A DNA stretch of 64,000 nt from Proteiniphilum saccharofermentans (lineage in GTDB: Bacteria; Bacteroidota; Bacteroidia; Bacteroidales; Dysgonomonadaceae): assembly GCF_900095135.1 (NCBI RefSeq), contig NZ_LT605205.1, forward strand, positions 1 through 64,000. The letters run 5' to 3'. The position numbers were made by a program, and so were the translations under genes. The first letter of the stretch is position 1, and each line of letters opens with the position of its first letter. Below are positions 44,852 to 53,005 of this stretch, piece after piece. The notes under the pieces are model-generated. The model saw only the letters and a program-made list of their open reading frames with translations. It was not told the origin of the DNA and ran no database searches.

Positions 44852-45769
44852 ATGAGAGGAATTCTTATACTGGGTTTATTGTTTTTTATAGGAAGCCTGT
44901 CCGCCCAAACGTTGGCAGAACGTCTGGGATATAAAAAAACGGATAAACTGCTAATTATCAACAATGACGATGCCGGTATGTGCCATGCTGCCAATACCGC
45001 TACGATTGAAGGAATGGAGAATGGGTTTATCAGCTCGGCTACCATCATGATGCCCTGTTCCTGGTCGAATGAGATCGTAAAGTATGCGAAAGAAAATCCG
45101 GATAAAGGATTTGGTGTACATCTCACATTGACCTCGGAATGGAAGAACTACAGATGGGGTACGGTAGCGCCGCGCAATGAAGTCCCGGGGTTATATGACG
45201 AGCAGGGATATATGTGGAAAGGTGTAATGGAAGTATATAAAGCCTCCAATACCGAAGAAGCCTTGATTGAAGGCAGGGCGCAGATCCGCAAGGCGCTGGA
45301 TGCCGGGGTACCGGTCACCCATATCGACTCCCATATGGGAACCTATCAGTATTCACCGGACTATATGTACGTCTACCTGCAATTGGCAGAAGAGTTTAAC
45401 CTGCCGGTACGTATGCCGTCGCAATCCACACTGGACAATATGGGAGCACCTCCTTTCAGGGATATCTGTAAGGAGAAAGGAATTATTCATCCCGATTACT
45501 TTATTCACGAGGAGCTGCAAAACTACAAAACAGAAAACCTGGAGGAGTTCTGGACAGAGTATATTAAGAATATACAGCCCGGAGTGACGGAAATTTATAT
45601 TCATGCGGCCACGGAAGGAGACGAGATACGGGCGATCACCGGTTCTGCTCCCAAACGCATAAAGGAATTGGAGTTTTTTACCAGTGACCGGTTCAGGCAA
45701 TTGATTGAAAAAGAGGGTATCATTGTTATCAGTTACCATCCCTTGTTTGAATTACAAAGAAAAAAATGA
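44852..45769 (+). CDS. YdjC/ChbG-family carbohydrate deacetylase, exported
   Basis: 305 residues with a signal peptide (LGLLFFIGSLSAQ). The family (PF04794) removes N-acetyl groups from chitooligosaccharide-type sugars with a divalent metal. The metal-site motif IINNDDAGMCHAANTA, the strand GFGVHLTLTSEW and THIDSHMGTYQYSPDYMYVY hold the conserved Asp and His residues. It is exported, unlike E. coli ChbG, so it would act in the periplasm. An exo-beta-glucosaminidase-like GH2 lies four genes downstream, which needs free amino groups, so the two may work in series. Its stop overlaps the next start by 4 bases. Confidence 0.88.
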   Translation: MRGILILGLLFFIGSLSAQTLAERLGYKKTDKLLIINNDDAGMCHAANTATIEGMENGFISSATIMMPCSWSNEIVKYAKENPDKGFGVHLTLTSEWKNYRWGTVAPRNEVPGLYDEQGYMWKGVMEVYKASNTEEALIEGRAQIRKALDAGVPVTHIDSHMGTYQYSPDYMYVYLQLAEEFNLPVRMPSQSTLDNMGAPPFRDICKEKGIIHPDYFIHEELQNYKTENLEEFWTEYIKNIQPGVTEIYIHAATEGDEIRAITGSAPKRIKELEFFTSDRFRQLIEKEGIIVISYHPLFELQRKK

Positions 45770-48700
45770 AAATAATAAAAATCATAGGGATCTCGTTGCT
45801 GGTGTTGCTTCTCCTGGCTTGTATTTACAGTTACACCAATATGCGCGACCGTCATCCGGGATATAGTATCGACCTGAAAATCGAAAGTAAGGAGCCGGGA
45901 GTCATGCGTGCCGGCTTTGCTGCGGTTACGATCACGCCTGAGTATATGGAACCGTGGAACGATGTGGATAGTAATGCACGTTATGAGCCGAAGAAAGGAG
46001 ATACCTATGAGGATCTGAACGGAAACGGGAAATTCGATACCTACTGGATCGCCGGTTTCGGAAACCGGGTTGCTGCACAGGGTGTGCATGACGACTTGTG
46101 GGCGCGGACAATGGTGCTGGATGATGGCAATACCCGCCTTGCAGTGGTGGCGGTGGATGTGATTGGTATGTTTCACCCGATGGTAATCGATATCCGGAAA
46201 ATGTTGCCGGAAGAAGCAGGCATCACCTATCTGGTGATTACATCCACCCACACCCATGAAGCCCCGGACCTGCTGGGACTTTGGGGTGAGTCACCCTTCA
46301 AGAGCGGTGTGGACAAAGAGTGGAAAGAGTATATAAAGAAACGGGTAGTCCAATCTGTCGTGGAGGCCGTGGATGCATTGCGTCCTGCCCATTTCCGTTT
46401 TTCCCAGAACCTCACGGAGGGGATGGTGACGCTGAAAGACACGCGTGAACCTTATGTTTTTGACGAAGGCCTCAGAATGATGCAGGTCACCGATGCCGAA
46501 ACCTCACAAACGCTTGGGACACTGATCCAATGGGCCAACCATCCCGAAACATTGTGGAGTAAAAACCTGCTTATCTCCTCCGATTTTCCCCACTATCTGA
46601 GGGAAGCCGTCGAGAAAGGAGTCTATCACGGAGACAGCCTTGTCAGAGAGGGGGTCGGCGGCGTTGCCCTTTATGTAAACGGGGCACTGGGTGGATTAAT
46701 GACTACCCATGCCAGCATGGAGATACATGATCCGTTTCGCGATACGGTGTATGTAGAGCCGTCGTTCGATAAGATACGTGCCCAGGGAGATACCCTTGGA
46801 TTGATCATACTCCGTACGATGGAGGAAAAGGCTGTTGAAGTGAGAGAAGCAGGCATCAACCTACGTGCGAAGACGTTCGAACTTCCCCTGAAAAATAAGC
46901 TGTTCCGCCTTGCTGCCGCTATCGGGATAATGGATGCGGATATGACCGGATGGATGAAAAAGCGTACCGAAGCTGCTGTATGGAGCATCGGGCCGGCCGG
47001 TTTTATCACTTTCCCGGGAGAACTCTATCCGGAGATATTGAACGGAGGGGTAGTAGCCCTTCCCGGCCGGGATTTTCCGGTCGATCCTCAAGAAACGCCA
47101 CCTCTGCGTGACCTGATGCAGGGAGAGTTCCGTTTTGGCATCGGTCTTGCCAATGACGAGATCGGATATATAATCCCCAAAAGCCAGTGGGATGTGAAGG
47201 AGCCGTATGTATACCGGGACAAGCCTTACTACGGTGAACAGAATTCGCTCGGTCCCGAGACTGCTCCACTTTTATATAGAGAATTGCGCCAACTTCTGGA
47301 GGAGTTACCCGTTACTCCCCCACTCCCTTCTGTGATCGAACAGGCGAGGGATGCACTGTTGGAACGGATTATTTCTGAAATTCCGGCAGGGAAATTGAAC
47401 GAGTTGACCCATCAGCAACTATTGGGAATGATCACTGAAGAGGAAAAAGAGATCTTCGCCAATGATCATTGGCGTTTTACAGTTGATAATCCTGCCCTGG
47501 TGTCGGTAATGCGTCATAAAGGGCAGGAAATCGTTCCTTTCTGGCTGGAGGAAAAGGGATTCCACAAGACCGATATGTCGGTATCCAACGAAAATTACGA
47601 CTATGAAGTATGGCAAAAGGAGTTTCCTGCTGGAGAGATTAACCTCGGGATCAATGGATTTGACCTGCACCGGGTGGTCTATTTTGTGACGATCGGTCCG
47701 GTTGCCGGAAATCAGATGCCAAAAATTTTGCATCATTTCCCCGCCAGATGGAAAGTGATCCCGATGGAAAAAGGAGCTTATACCTATAACGACTGGGATG
47801 AATTGGTGATCGAACAACTACCCGAAGAGCTTGAAGGGCATATTCTCTTTACCACTATACGGGGACGTGCACGTGAAGCCGCCATATTGAATTCTTTCCG
47901 GGAGACAGCCTATCCAGCATCACCTGAAGCGGACCAGATTGTACTGACCTGGTGTGATGACCCGGCTACTACACAGGCGATCCAGTGGAGAACCGATACT
48001 TCGGTCGATAAAATGACGATTCGTTATAGGAGTAAAGAGAGTGATAAGCAGGAATTCTCGGAGGCACCGGCTTCACAACAACTGCTTAGCGATAAGTATA
48101 TCCACAACAACCCCGTTGTAAAACATTGGGAAGTAAATATTACAGGTTTACAGACTGATAATGAGTATATTTATCAGATATATAATTCGGATAGCGGGAA
48201 AGAGAGTCCGGTTTATACATTCCGTACAGCACCCGGGGAAAAATCGTCATTCACCTTTATCCATCTGGGTGATACCCATAACGACGATATCGTGGAAACG
48301 GTGCTGAAACAGGCAGTGAAAGAAGTGCCGGATGCCGCATTCCTGGTACATTCGGGAGACCATGTAAATACCGGGTTGTTCAGGGACCTATGGGATAAAT
48401 ACCTACATTCCGGAAGGGATGTTTTTCCCCGATTCTCTTTTGTTCCCACTCTGGGCAACCACGACAGCCAGGATGGCCTGCCGCCTACGCTTTATACGCA
48501 ACTGTTTATGTTGCCTCAAGACAAAGCCTGCGGCCTCTCTCCCGGACGCAATTATACTTTCTCCTACGGGGATGCACGTTTTTTTATGATCGATGCTACA
48601 GGTGATGTAGAGAAGATCGCCTGCTGGCTGGAAAAAGAACTCAGACAGACCAAAGAGAAGTGGAAAATAGCTGTCACCCACTTTCCTCCTTATGTGGAGG

Positions 48701-49032
48701 ATAACTCCTACCCCGACATACGCAAATCATGGTGTTCACTGTTCGACCAATATCGGGTCGATCTGGTATTGTCGGGACATATCCATCAGTATTTCCGCTC
48801 CTACCCCATTTATAATGAGCAGGTTGTAACTGAACCGAAGAACGGAACGATCTATCTCTCTTCGGTAGTGGTCGAACCTCGCAAACCTGAACCGCCATCC
48901 GAAAAGTACAATGAAGTGTATGCCAATAAGGGAGGATTGTTTCAGGTTATCCGTGTCGATACCAATACCCTCAATTTTATATCCAAACGATTTGACGGCA
49001 CGATCATAGATCAGTTTTCACTCAGGAAATAA
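45766..49032 (+). CDS. Ceramidase-like domain fused to purple-acid-phosphatase module
   Basis: 1088 residues, starting in an ATGA overlap with the previous gene. An N-terminal membrane anchor or signal (ISLLVLLLLACIYSY) is followed by a domain of the neutral/alkaline ceramidase family (about residues 45-480): THTHEAPD, QWANHPETLW and FPGELYPEI supply the zinc ligands. The usual catalytic GDVSP segment is replaced by NGALGGLMTT, so the reaction may differ. From about residue 720 a fibronectin-like domain (DQIVLTWCDDPATTQAIQW) leads into a metallophosphatase (LGDTHND, HSGDHVN, LGNHDS, THFPPY, SGHIHQY; from ~830). The fusion would join an amidase-like and a phosphoesterase activity in one periplasmic protein. 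It is unlike any family-standard length. Confidence 0.8.
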   Translation: MKIIKIIGISLLVLLLLACIYSYTNMRDRHPGYSIDLKIESKEPGVMRAGFAAVTITPEYMEPWNDVDSNARYEPKKGDTYEDLNGNGKFDTYWIAGFGNRVAAQGVHDDLWARTMVLDDGNTRLAVVAVDVIGMFHPMVIDIRKMLPEEAGITYLVITSTHTHEAPDLLGLWGESPFKSGVDKEWKEYIKKRVVQSVVEAVDALRPAHFRFSQNLTEGMVTLKDTREPYVFDEGLRMMQVTDAETSQTLGTLIQWANHPETLWSKNLLISSDFPHYLREAVEKGVYHGDSLVREGVGGVALYVNGALGGLMTTHASMEIHDPFRDTVYVEPSFDKIRAQGDTLGLIILRTMEEKAVEVREAGINLRAKTFELPLKNKLFRLAAAIGIMDADMTGWMKKRTEAAVWSIGPAGFITFPGELYPEILNGGVVALPGRDFPVDPQETPPLRDLMQGEFRFGIGLANDEIGYIIPKSQWDVKEPYVYRDKPYYGEQNSLGPETAPLLYRELRQLLEELPVTPPLPSVIEQARDALLERIISEIPAGKLNELTHQQLLGMITEEEKEIFANDHWRFTVDNPALVSVMRHKGQEIVPFWLEEKGFHKTDMSVSNENYDYEVWQKEFPAGEINLGINGFDLHRVVYFVTIGPVAGNQMPKILHHFPARWKVIPMEKGAYTYNDWDELVIEQLPEELEGHILFTTIRGRAREAAILNSFRETAYPASPEADQIVLTWCDDPATTQAIQWRTDTSVDKMTIRYRSKESDKQEFSEAPASQQLLSDKYIHNNPVVKHWEVNITGLQTDNEYIYQIYNSDSGKESPVYTFRTAPGEKSSFTFIHLGDTHNDDIVETVLKQAVKEVPDAAFLVHSGDHVNTGLFRDLWDKYLHSGRDVFPRFSFVPTLGNHDSQDGLPPTLYTQLFMLPQDKACGLSPGRNYTFSYGDARFFMIDATGDVEKIACWLEKELRQTKEKWKIAVTHFPPYVEDNSYPDIRKSWCSLFDQYRVDLVLSGHIHQYFRSYPIYNEQVVTEPKNGTIYLSSVVVEPRKPEPPSEKYNEVYANKGGLFQVIRVDTNTLNFISKRFDGTIIDQFSLRK

Positions 49033-49051
49033 ATAATCAAACAATAAAGAG

Positions 49052-50296
49052 ATGCGCTACAACAGACTTTATTCTACAATACAGGCTATCTCTGTCAGAC
49101 TATTCTTTTGCTTCGTTGCATTTTCTTTCATTGCAGCTTCTCCTTATCCTGACAGAGTGGTATTAACCTGGGCGGGGAATCCATCCAACTCCCAGGCTGT
49201 CACCTGGAGGACGGATCGCTCCGTGCAACGCGCGCTGGCACAGATTGCCGTGGCAGAAGAGAATGGACATGATATCAGGCCTACTGAGATAGAAGCGACA
49301 ACCACAACATTTAGCAGTGAATTGGGTGGAGAGGTCTGTTACCATAGTGTGAACTTCACGGGACTGCTTCCCGGAACCACTTATACATATCGGGTAGGGG
49401 ATGGGGATGTATGGACTGAATGGTTTCATTTCAGGACTGCTTCCCCCAACCCGGAACCCTTTTCATTTATTTACTTCGGCGATGCGCAGGCAGATATTAA
49501 AACTTATTGGTCACGCGTTTTCCATCAGGCCTTTCGACATGCTCCCTATGCGGCATTCACGCTTCATGCCGGAGACCTCATTAACAGGGCCGAAAATGAT
49601 GATCAATGGGGTGAATGGTTCAATGCTCCGGGATGGGTGAATGCTTCTGTGCCGGTAATTGCCACTCCCGGAAATCATGAGTATTCTCGTGACCGCCACG
49701 CTGAATCCGGTTCACCACGTTTAAGCAGCTTCTGGCAGCCTCAGTTCACTTTCCCCCAGAATGGACCCGAGGGAGTAAAAGAGAGTTGTTATTATATCGA
49801 TTACCAGGGAGTGCGGATCATTTCACTCAATTCGAATGAGAAACAAGAAGAGCAGGAACAATGGTTACGGGATCTGCTTTCCCATAATCCGCAGAAATGG
49901 ACAATCGTTACCTTTCACCACCCGATATTTTCTCCAAAAGCAGGTCGTGATAACCCGGAATTACGCAGTTTGTGGAAACCTTTGTTCGACGAATTTAAAG
50001 TCGACCTGGTCTTGACGGGGCATGATCATACCTATGCCCGCACCCATTCCGAAGGGACTGCATATATTGTCTCCGTCAGTGGACCGAAACTATACCAACT
50101 CGACAAGCAGGAATGGATGCATCGATCCGCTGAGAAAATACAGTTATATCAGATTATCCGGATAGACTCCGGCGAGCTGACCTATGAGGCGTATACCGCT
50201 ACGGGGAGGTTATATGACAAGTTCACGCTCAAAAAGCAGGAAGGTGGAAAAAATAACCTGATGGAGGAGATAACAGATACAATTATGTCAAAATAA
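49052..50296 (+). CDS. Purple acid phosphatase-like metallophosphoesterase
   Basis: 414 residues with a signal peptide (FFCFVAFSFIAASPY). A fibronectin-like N-domain (DRVVLTWAGNPSNSQAVTWR) is followed by the metallophosphatase: YFGDAQAD, HAGDLIN, TPGNHEYSR, FHHPIFS and TGHDHTYAR provide the dinuclear metal ligands. It repeats the architecture of the C-terminal module of the preceding protein, including the opening VVLTW motif, so the pair probably arose by tandem duplication. Likely substrates are phosphomonoesters on glycans or lipids. It lies 20 bases after the fusion gene and 21 before the GH2 gene. Confidence 0.9.
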   Translation: MRYNRLYSTIQAISVRLFFCFVAFSFIAASPYPDRVVLTWAGNPSNSQAVTWRTDRSVQRALAQIAVAEENGHDIRPTEIEATTTTFSSELGGEVCYHSVNFTGLLPGTTYTYRVGDGDVWTEWFHFRTASPNPEPFSFIYFGDAQADIKTYWSRVFHQAFRHAPYAAFTLHAGDLINRAENDDQWGEWFNAPGWVNASVPVIATPGNHEYSRDRHAESGSPRLSSFWQPQFTFPQNGPEGVKESCYYIDYQGVRIISLNSNEKQEEQEQWLRDLLSHNPQKWTIVTFHHPIFSPKAGRDNPELRSLWKPLFDEFKVDLVLTGHDHTYARTHSEGTAYIVSVSGPKLYQLDKQEWMHRSAEKIQLYQIIRIDSGELTYEAYTATGRLYDKFTLKKQEGGKNNLMEEITDTIMSK

Positions 50297-50316
50297 ATAG
50301 AGGGAGATATAATCCT

Positions 50317-52974
50317 ATGAAGTTAAGTCATATTATCATTACGTTGGCAGGCCTTTTCTTTTTGTGGTCCTGTACGCAGAAAAGCACGATTGAAGAACTG
50401 GTTTTGACCGATAACTGGTATATCCATTCTGCTGAGGGATTGGATCAGGATGGAGAGACATTATCTGTCTCTCCGGTGACGGATAACTGGATACAAACAT
50501 CTTTACCCGCCACGGTGTTAGGGGCATTATGCAATGCAGGCGTATATGAAGCCCCCTTTTTTGGTATGAATCTGGAAGAGATACCGGTTGAGCAGTTCAA
50601 AAAAAACTGGTGGTACCGGACCTCTTTCGACCTGACCGGGTTCGATCCGGAGAAAGAACAGACGAAGTTGCTGCTGGACGGCATCAATTACAGCGCCAAT
50701 GTCTGGCTGAACGGACGGTTGATCCTTTCGGCAGACAGTGCTTTCGGAGCCTTCCGACAGTTTGCCTGTGATATCACCTCTATCGCTTTGGAATCGGGAA
50801 ATAATCTGGCTATCGAGATATTGCCTCCGCAGCCGGGTGATTTCTATATGGGGTTTGTCGACTGGGCACCTGTCCCACCCGACCATAACATGGGTGTGTA
50901 CCGGCCGGTAAGGATCAAGCGGAGTGGAAAGGCTTCAATCGACCGTCCTTTTGTGATAACCGATGTGAACACCGAAACATTGGATGAAGCCACCCTGTCC
51001 ATTTCGACAGAACTGACCAATCATCATTCCGAACCAAAAAAAATGACCCTGGAAGCCAGGATAGAAAACAGTGTGGTCAGTGAGACTTTTACTGTGGAAC
51101 CGGGTAAGATCTTTCTGGCCGAACTCGGCCCTGAAAAATTCAAAGAGTTGACCATAAAGAATCCCCGTCTCTGGTGGCCAAACGGACTGGGAAATCCGGA
51201 AATGTACACCATGCATCTGTCGCTGAAAGAGGGGAATACGCTCTGCGACACGGCGACGGTCCGCTTCGGTATCCGTACCATAGATACCTATCTCAATGAA
51301 CAAAACGTACGGGGATATAAAGTAAACGGAAGGGAAGTGCTGATCAAGAGTGCCGGTTGGGTAGATGACCTCTTTCTTCGTGATAACACCCGTAGTAACA
51401 GGGCGCAGATACGCTACGTAAAGGAAATGAACCTTAATTCTCTCCGGTTTGAAGGCTTCTGGGGGACGAGCCGGGAGATATATGACCTCTGCGACGAAAA
51501 CGGTATCCTGCTGATGGTCGGATGGAGCTGCCAATGGGAATGGCCCGATTACCTCGGCCTGGAGATGGAGGTTCCGGAAGAGGATGAGAATATTCCCATC
51601 AATGAAGGGGTCGATAAATATGGCGTGAAAATCACTCCTGAAGAAGAACAATTGTTATCGGATATGTTCAGGGATCAGCTGTTGTGGCTGCGTAACCACC
51701 CCTCTATTTTTGTCTGGGCGGTGGGTAGCGATGCCATGCCTAAGCCCTCATTGGAAAAGAAATACGCCGAGACAATGGAGAGGTATGACAAAAGCCGTTC
51801 GTTACTGGTCTCTGCCGGTGATTTTACCAGCGAGCTCTCCGGGGTAACGGGGATGAAGATGAACGGGCCTTATGAATACGTCCCTCCCGTCTATTGGTTC
51901 GAAGATAAAAAACTGGGGGGCGCTTTCGGGTTCAATACAGAAACAGGTCCCGGACCGCAAATACCCCCGATAAGCAGTATCAGGAAAATGATCCCCGAAG
52001 AATATCTTTGGCCGCCATTGAACGAGATGTGGGATTATCACTCGGGACGGAAAGACTTCAACAGTGTGAAAGTCTACCTGAATGCGTTAAACAAAAGATA
52101 CGGCACACCGGAGAGTCTGGAAGAACTGGCCATGAAGGCGCAATGGGCGAATTATGAAGCTATCCGGCCGATGTTCGAGGCATTCGTCGTAAACCGTCCG
52201 GTAGCAACGGGAGTGGTGCAATGGCAGTTGAATTCAGCCTGGCCGGAATTTTACTGGCAACTTTACGATTGGTTTTTAATGCCTACCGGCGCCTATTTCG
52301 GCACAAAGAAAGCATGCCAACCCATCAATATCATTTACAACTATCATGACAGGAAAATATATGTTTCCAACGATGTATTGGGTGATATTACCGAACATAC
52401 GGTCAGGGCAACATTGTACGACAGTCAGTCCAAAATAATATTCGAACAGGGGAAAAAGTTGTCTGTAAAAGAGAATACATCCGTCGTTTTTACCGAATTA
52501 CCGGAACTACCCGGTAAAAAAGAAACCTATTTCCTGAACTTAACCTTGCATGACAGTCAGCACAAGCTGGTTGCCGACAATTTTTATTGGTTGTCGGGTC
52601 AGGAAGATCAGATGGATTGGGATCAATACTATTGGTTCTATACTCCCCAAAAGCGATATGCCGATTTCCACGAGTTGAATAACCTGCCTCAGCCGCAGGT
52701 GGGGGCTACAAAGAAAGTGTACAAAGAGGGCGACGAATGGGTTGTGGAGATAGAATTGAGCAATACCAGCAAGAATATCGCATTCAGTATAGAACTGTTA
52801 TTAGTAGATAATCAGACAGAAAATCCGATACTTCCGGTGTATTGGAGTGATAATTATGTATCTTTGGTGAATGATGACACAAAAACGGTTACGGCTCGCT
52901 GTAGTCTGGCTGATGCAATATCTGAACCTTCGGTAATTATACAGGGAATAAATGTAGAACGGATAAAAAAATAA
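50317..52974 (+). CDS. GH2 exo-beta-D-glucosaminidase-like lipoprotein
   Basis: 885 residues. The signal LAGLFFLWSC marks a lipoprotein. A jelly-roll sugar-binding domain (WWYRTSFDLTGFDPE, VWLNGRLI), an immunoglobulin-like domain, and a TIM barrel follow. The acid/base Asp472 (VGSDAMP) and nucleophile Glu542 (FNTETGPGP) align with D469 and E541 of exo-beta-D-glucosaminidase CsxA, in place of the Glu acid/base of ordinary GH2 enzymes. The fold and residues fit cleavage of non-reducing beta-glucosamine; related GH2 members with the same layout cut mannosyl-GlcNAc linkages, so that stays open. The deacetylase upstream supports glucosamine. Confidence 0.87.
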   Translation: MKLSHIIITLAGLFFLWSCTQKSTIEELVLTDNWYIHSAEGLDQDGETLSVSPVTDNWIQTSLPATVLGALCNAGVYEAPFFGMNLEEIPVEQFKKNWWYRTSFDLTGFDPEKEQTKLLLDGINYSANVWLNGRLILSADSAFGAFRQFACDITSIALESGNNLAIEILPPQPGDFYMGFVDWAPVPPDHNMGVYRPVRIKRSGKASIDRPFVITDVNTETLDEATLSISTELTNHHSEPKKMTLEARIENSVVSETFTVEPGKIFLAELGPEKFKELTIKNPRLWWPNGLGNPEMYTMHLSLKEGNTLCDTATVRFGIRTIDTYLNEQNVRGYKVNGREVLIKSAGWVDDLFLRDNTRSNRAQIRYVKEMNLNSLRFEGFWGTSREIYDLCDENGILLMVGWSCQWEWPDYLGLEMEVPEEDENIPINEGVDKYGVKITPEEEQLLSDMFRDQLLWLRNHPSIFVWAVGSDAMPKPSLEKKYAETMERYDKSRSLLVSAGDFTSELSGVTGMKMNGPYEYVPPVYWFEDKKLGGAFGFNTETGPGPQIPPISSIRKMIPEEYLWPPLNEMWDYHSGRKDFNSVKVYLNALNKRYGTPESLEELAMKAQWANYEAIRPMFEAFVVNRPVATGVVQWQLNSAWPEFYWQLYDWFLMPTGAYFGTKKACQPINIIYNYHDRKIYVSNDVLGDITEHTVRATLYDSQSKIIFEQGKKLSVKENTSVVFTELPELPGKKETYFLNLTLHDSQHKLVADNFYWLSGQEDQMDWDQYYWFYTPQKRYADFHELNNLPQPQVGATKKVYKEGDEWVVEIELSNTSKNIAFSIELLLVDNQTENPILPVYWSDNYVSLVNDDTKTVTARCSLADAISEPSVIIQGINVERIKK

Positions 52975-53005
52975 CAGATTGGCTGCCATGTATAGACCTA
53001 AGATC

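Noticed and set aside
50935-51651. Minus-strand open frame of 238 codons opposite the GH2 gene
   Set aside because: Shadow frame; the plus strand carries an intact GH2 enzyme with catalytic residues in place.
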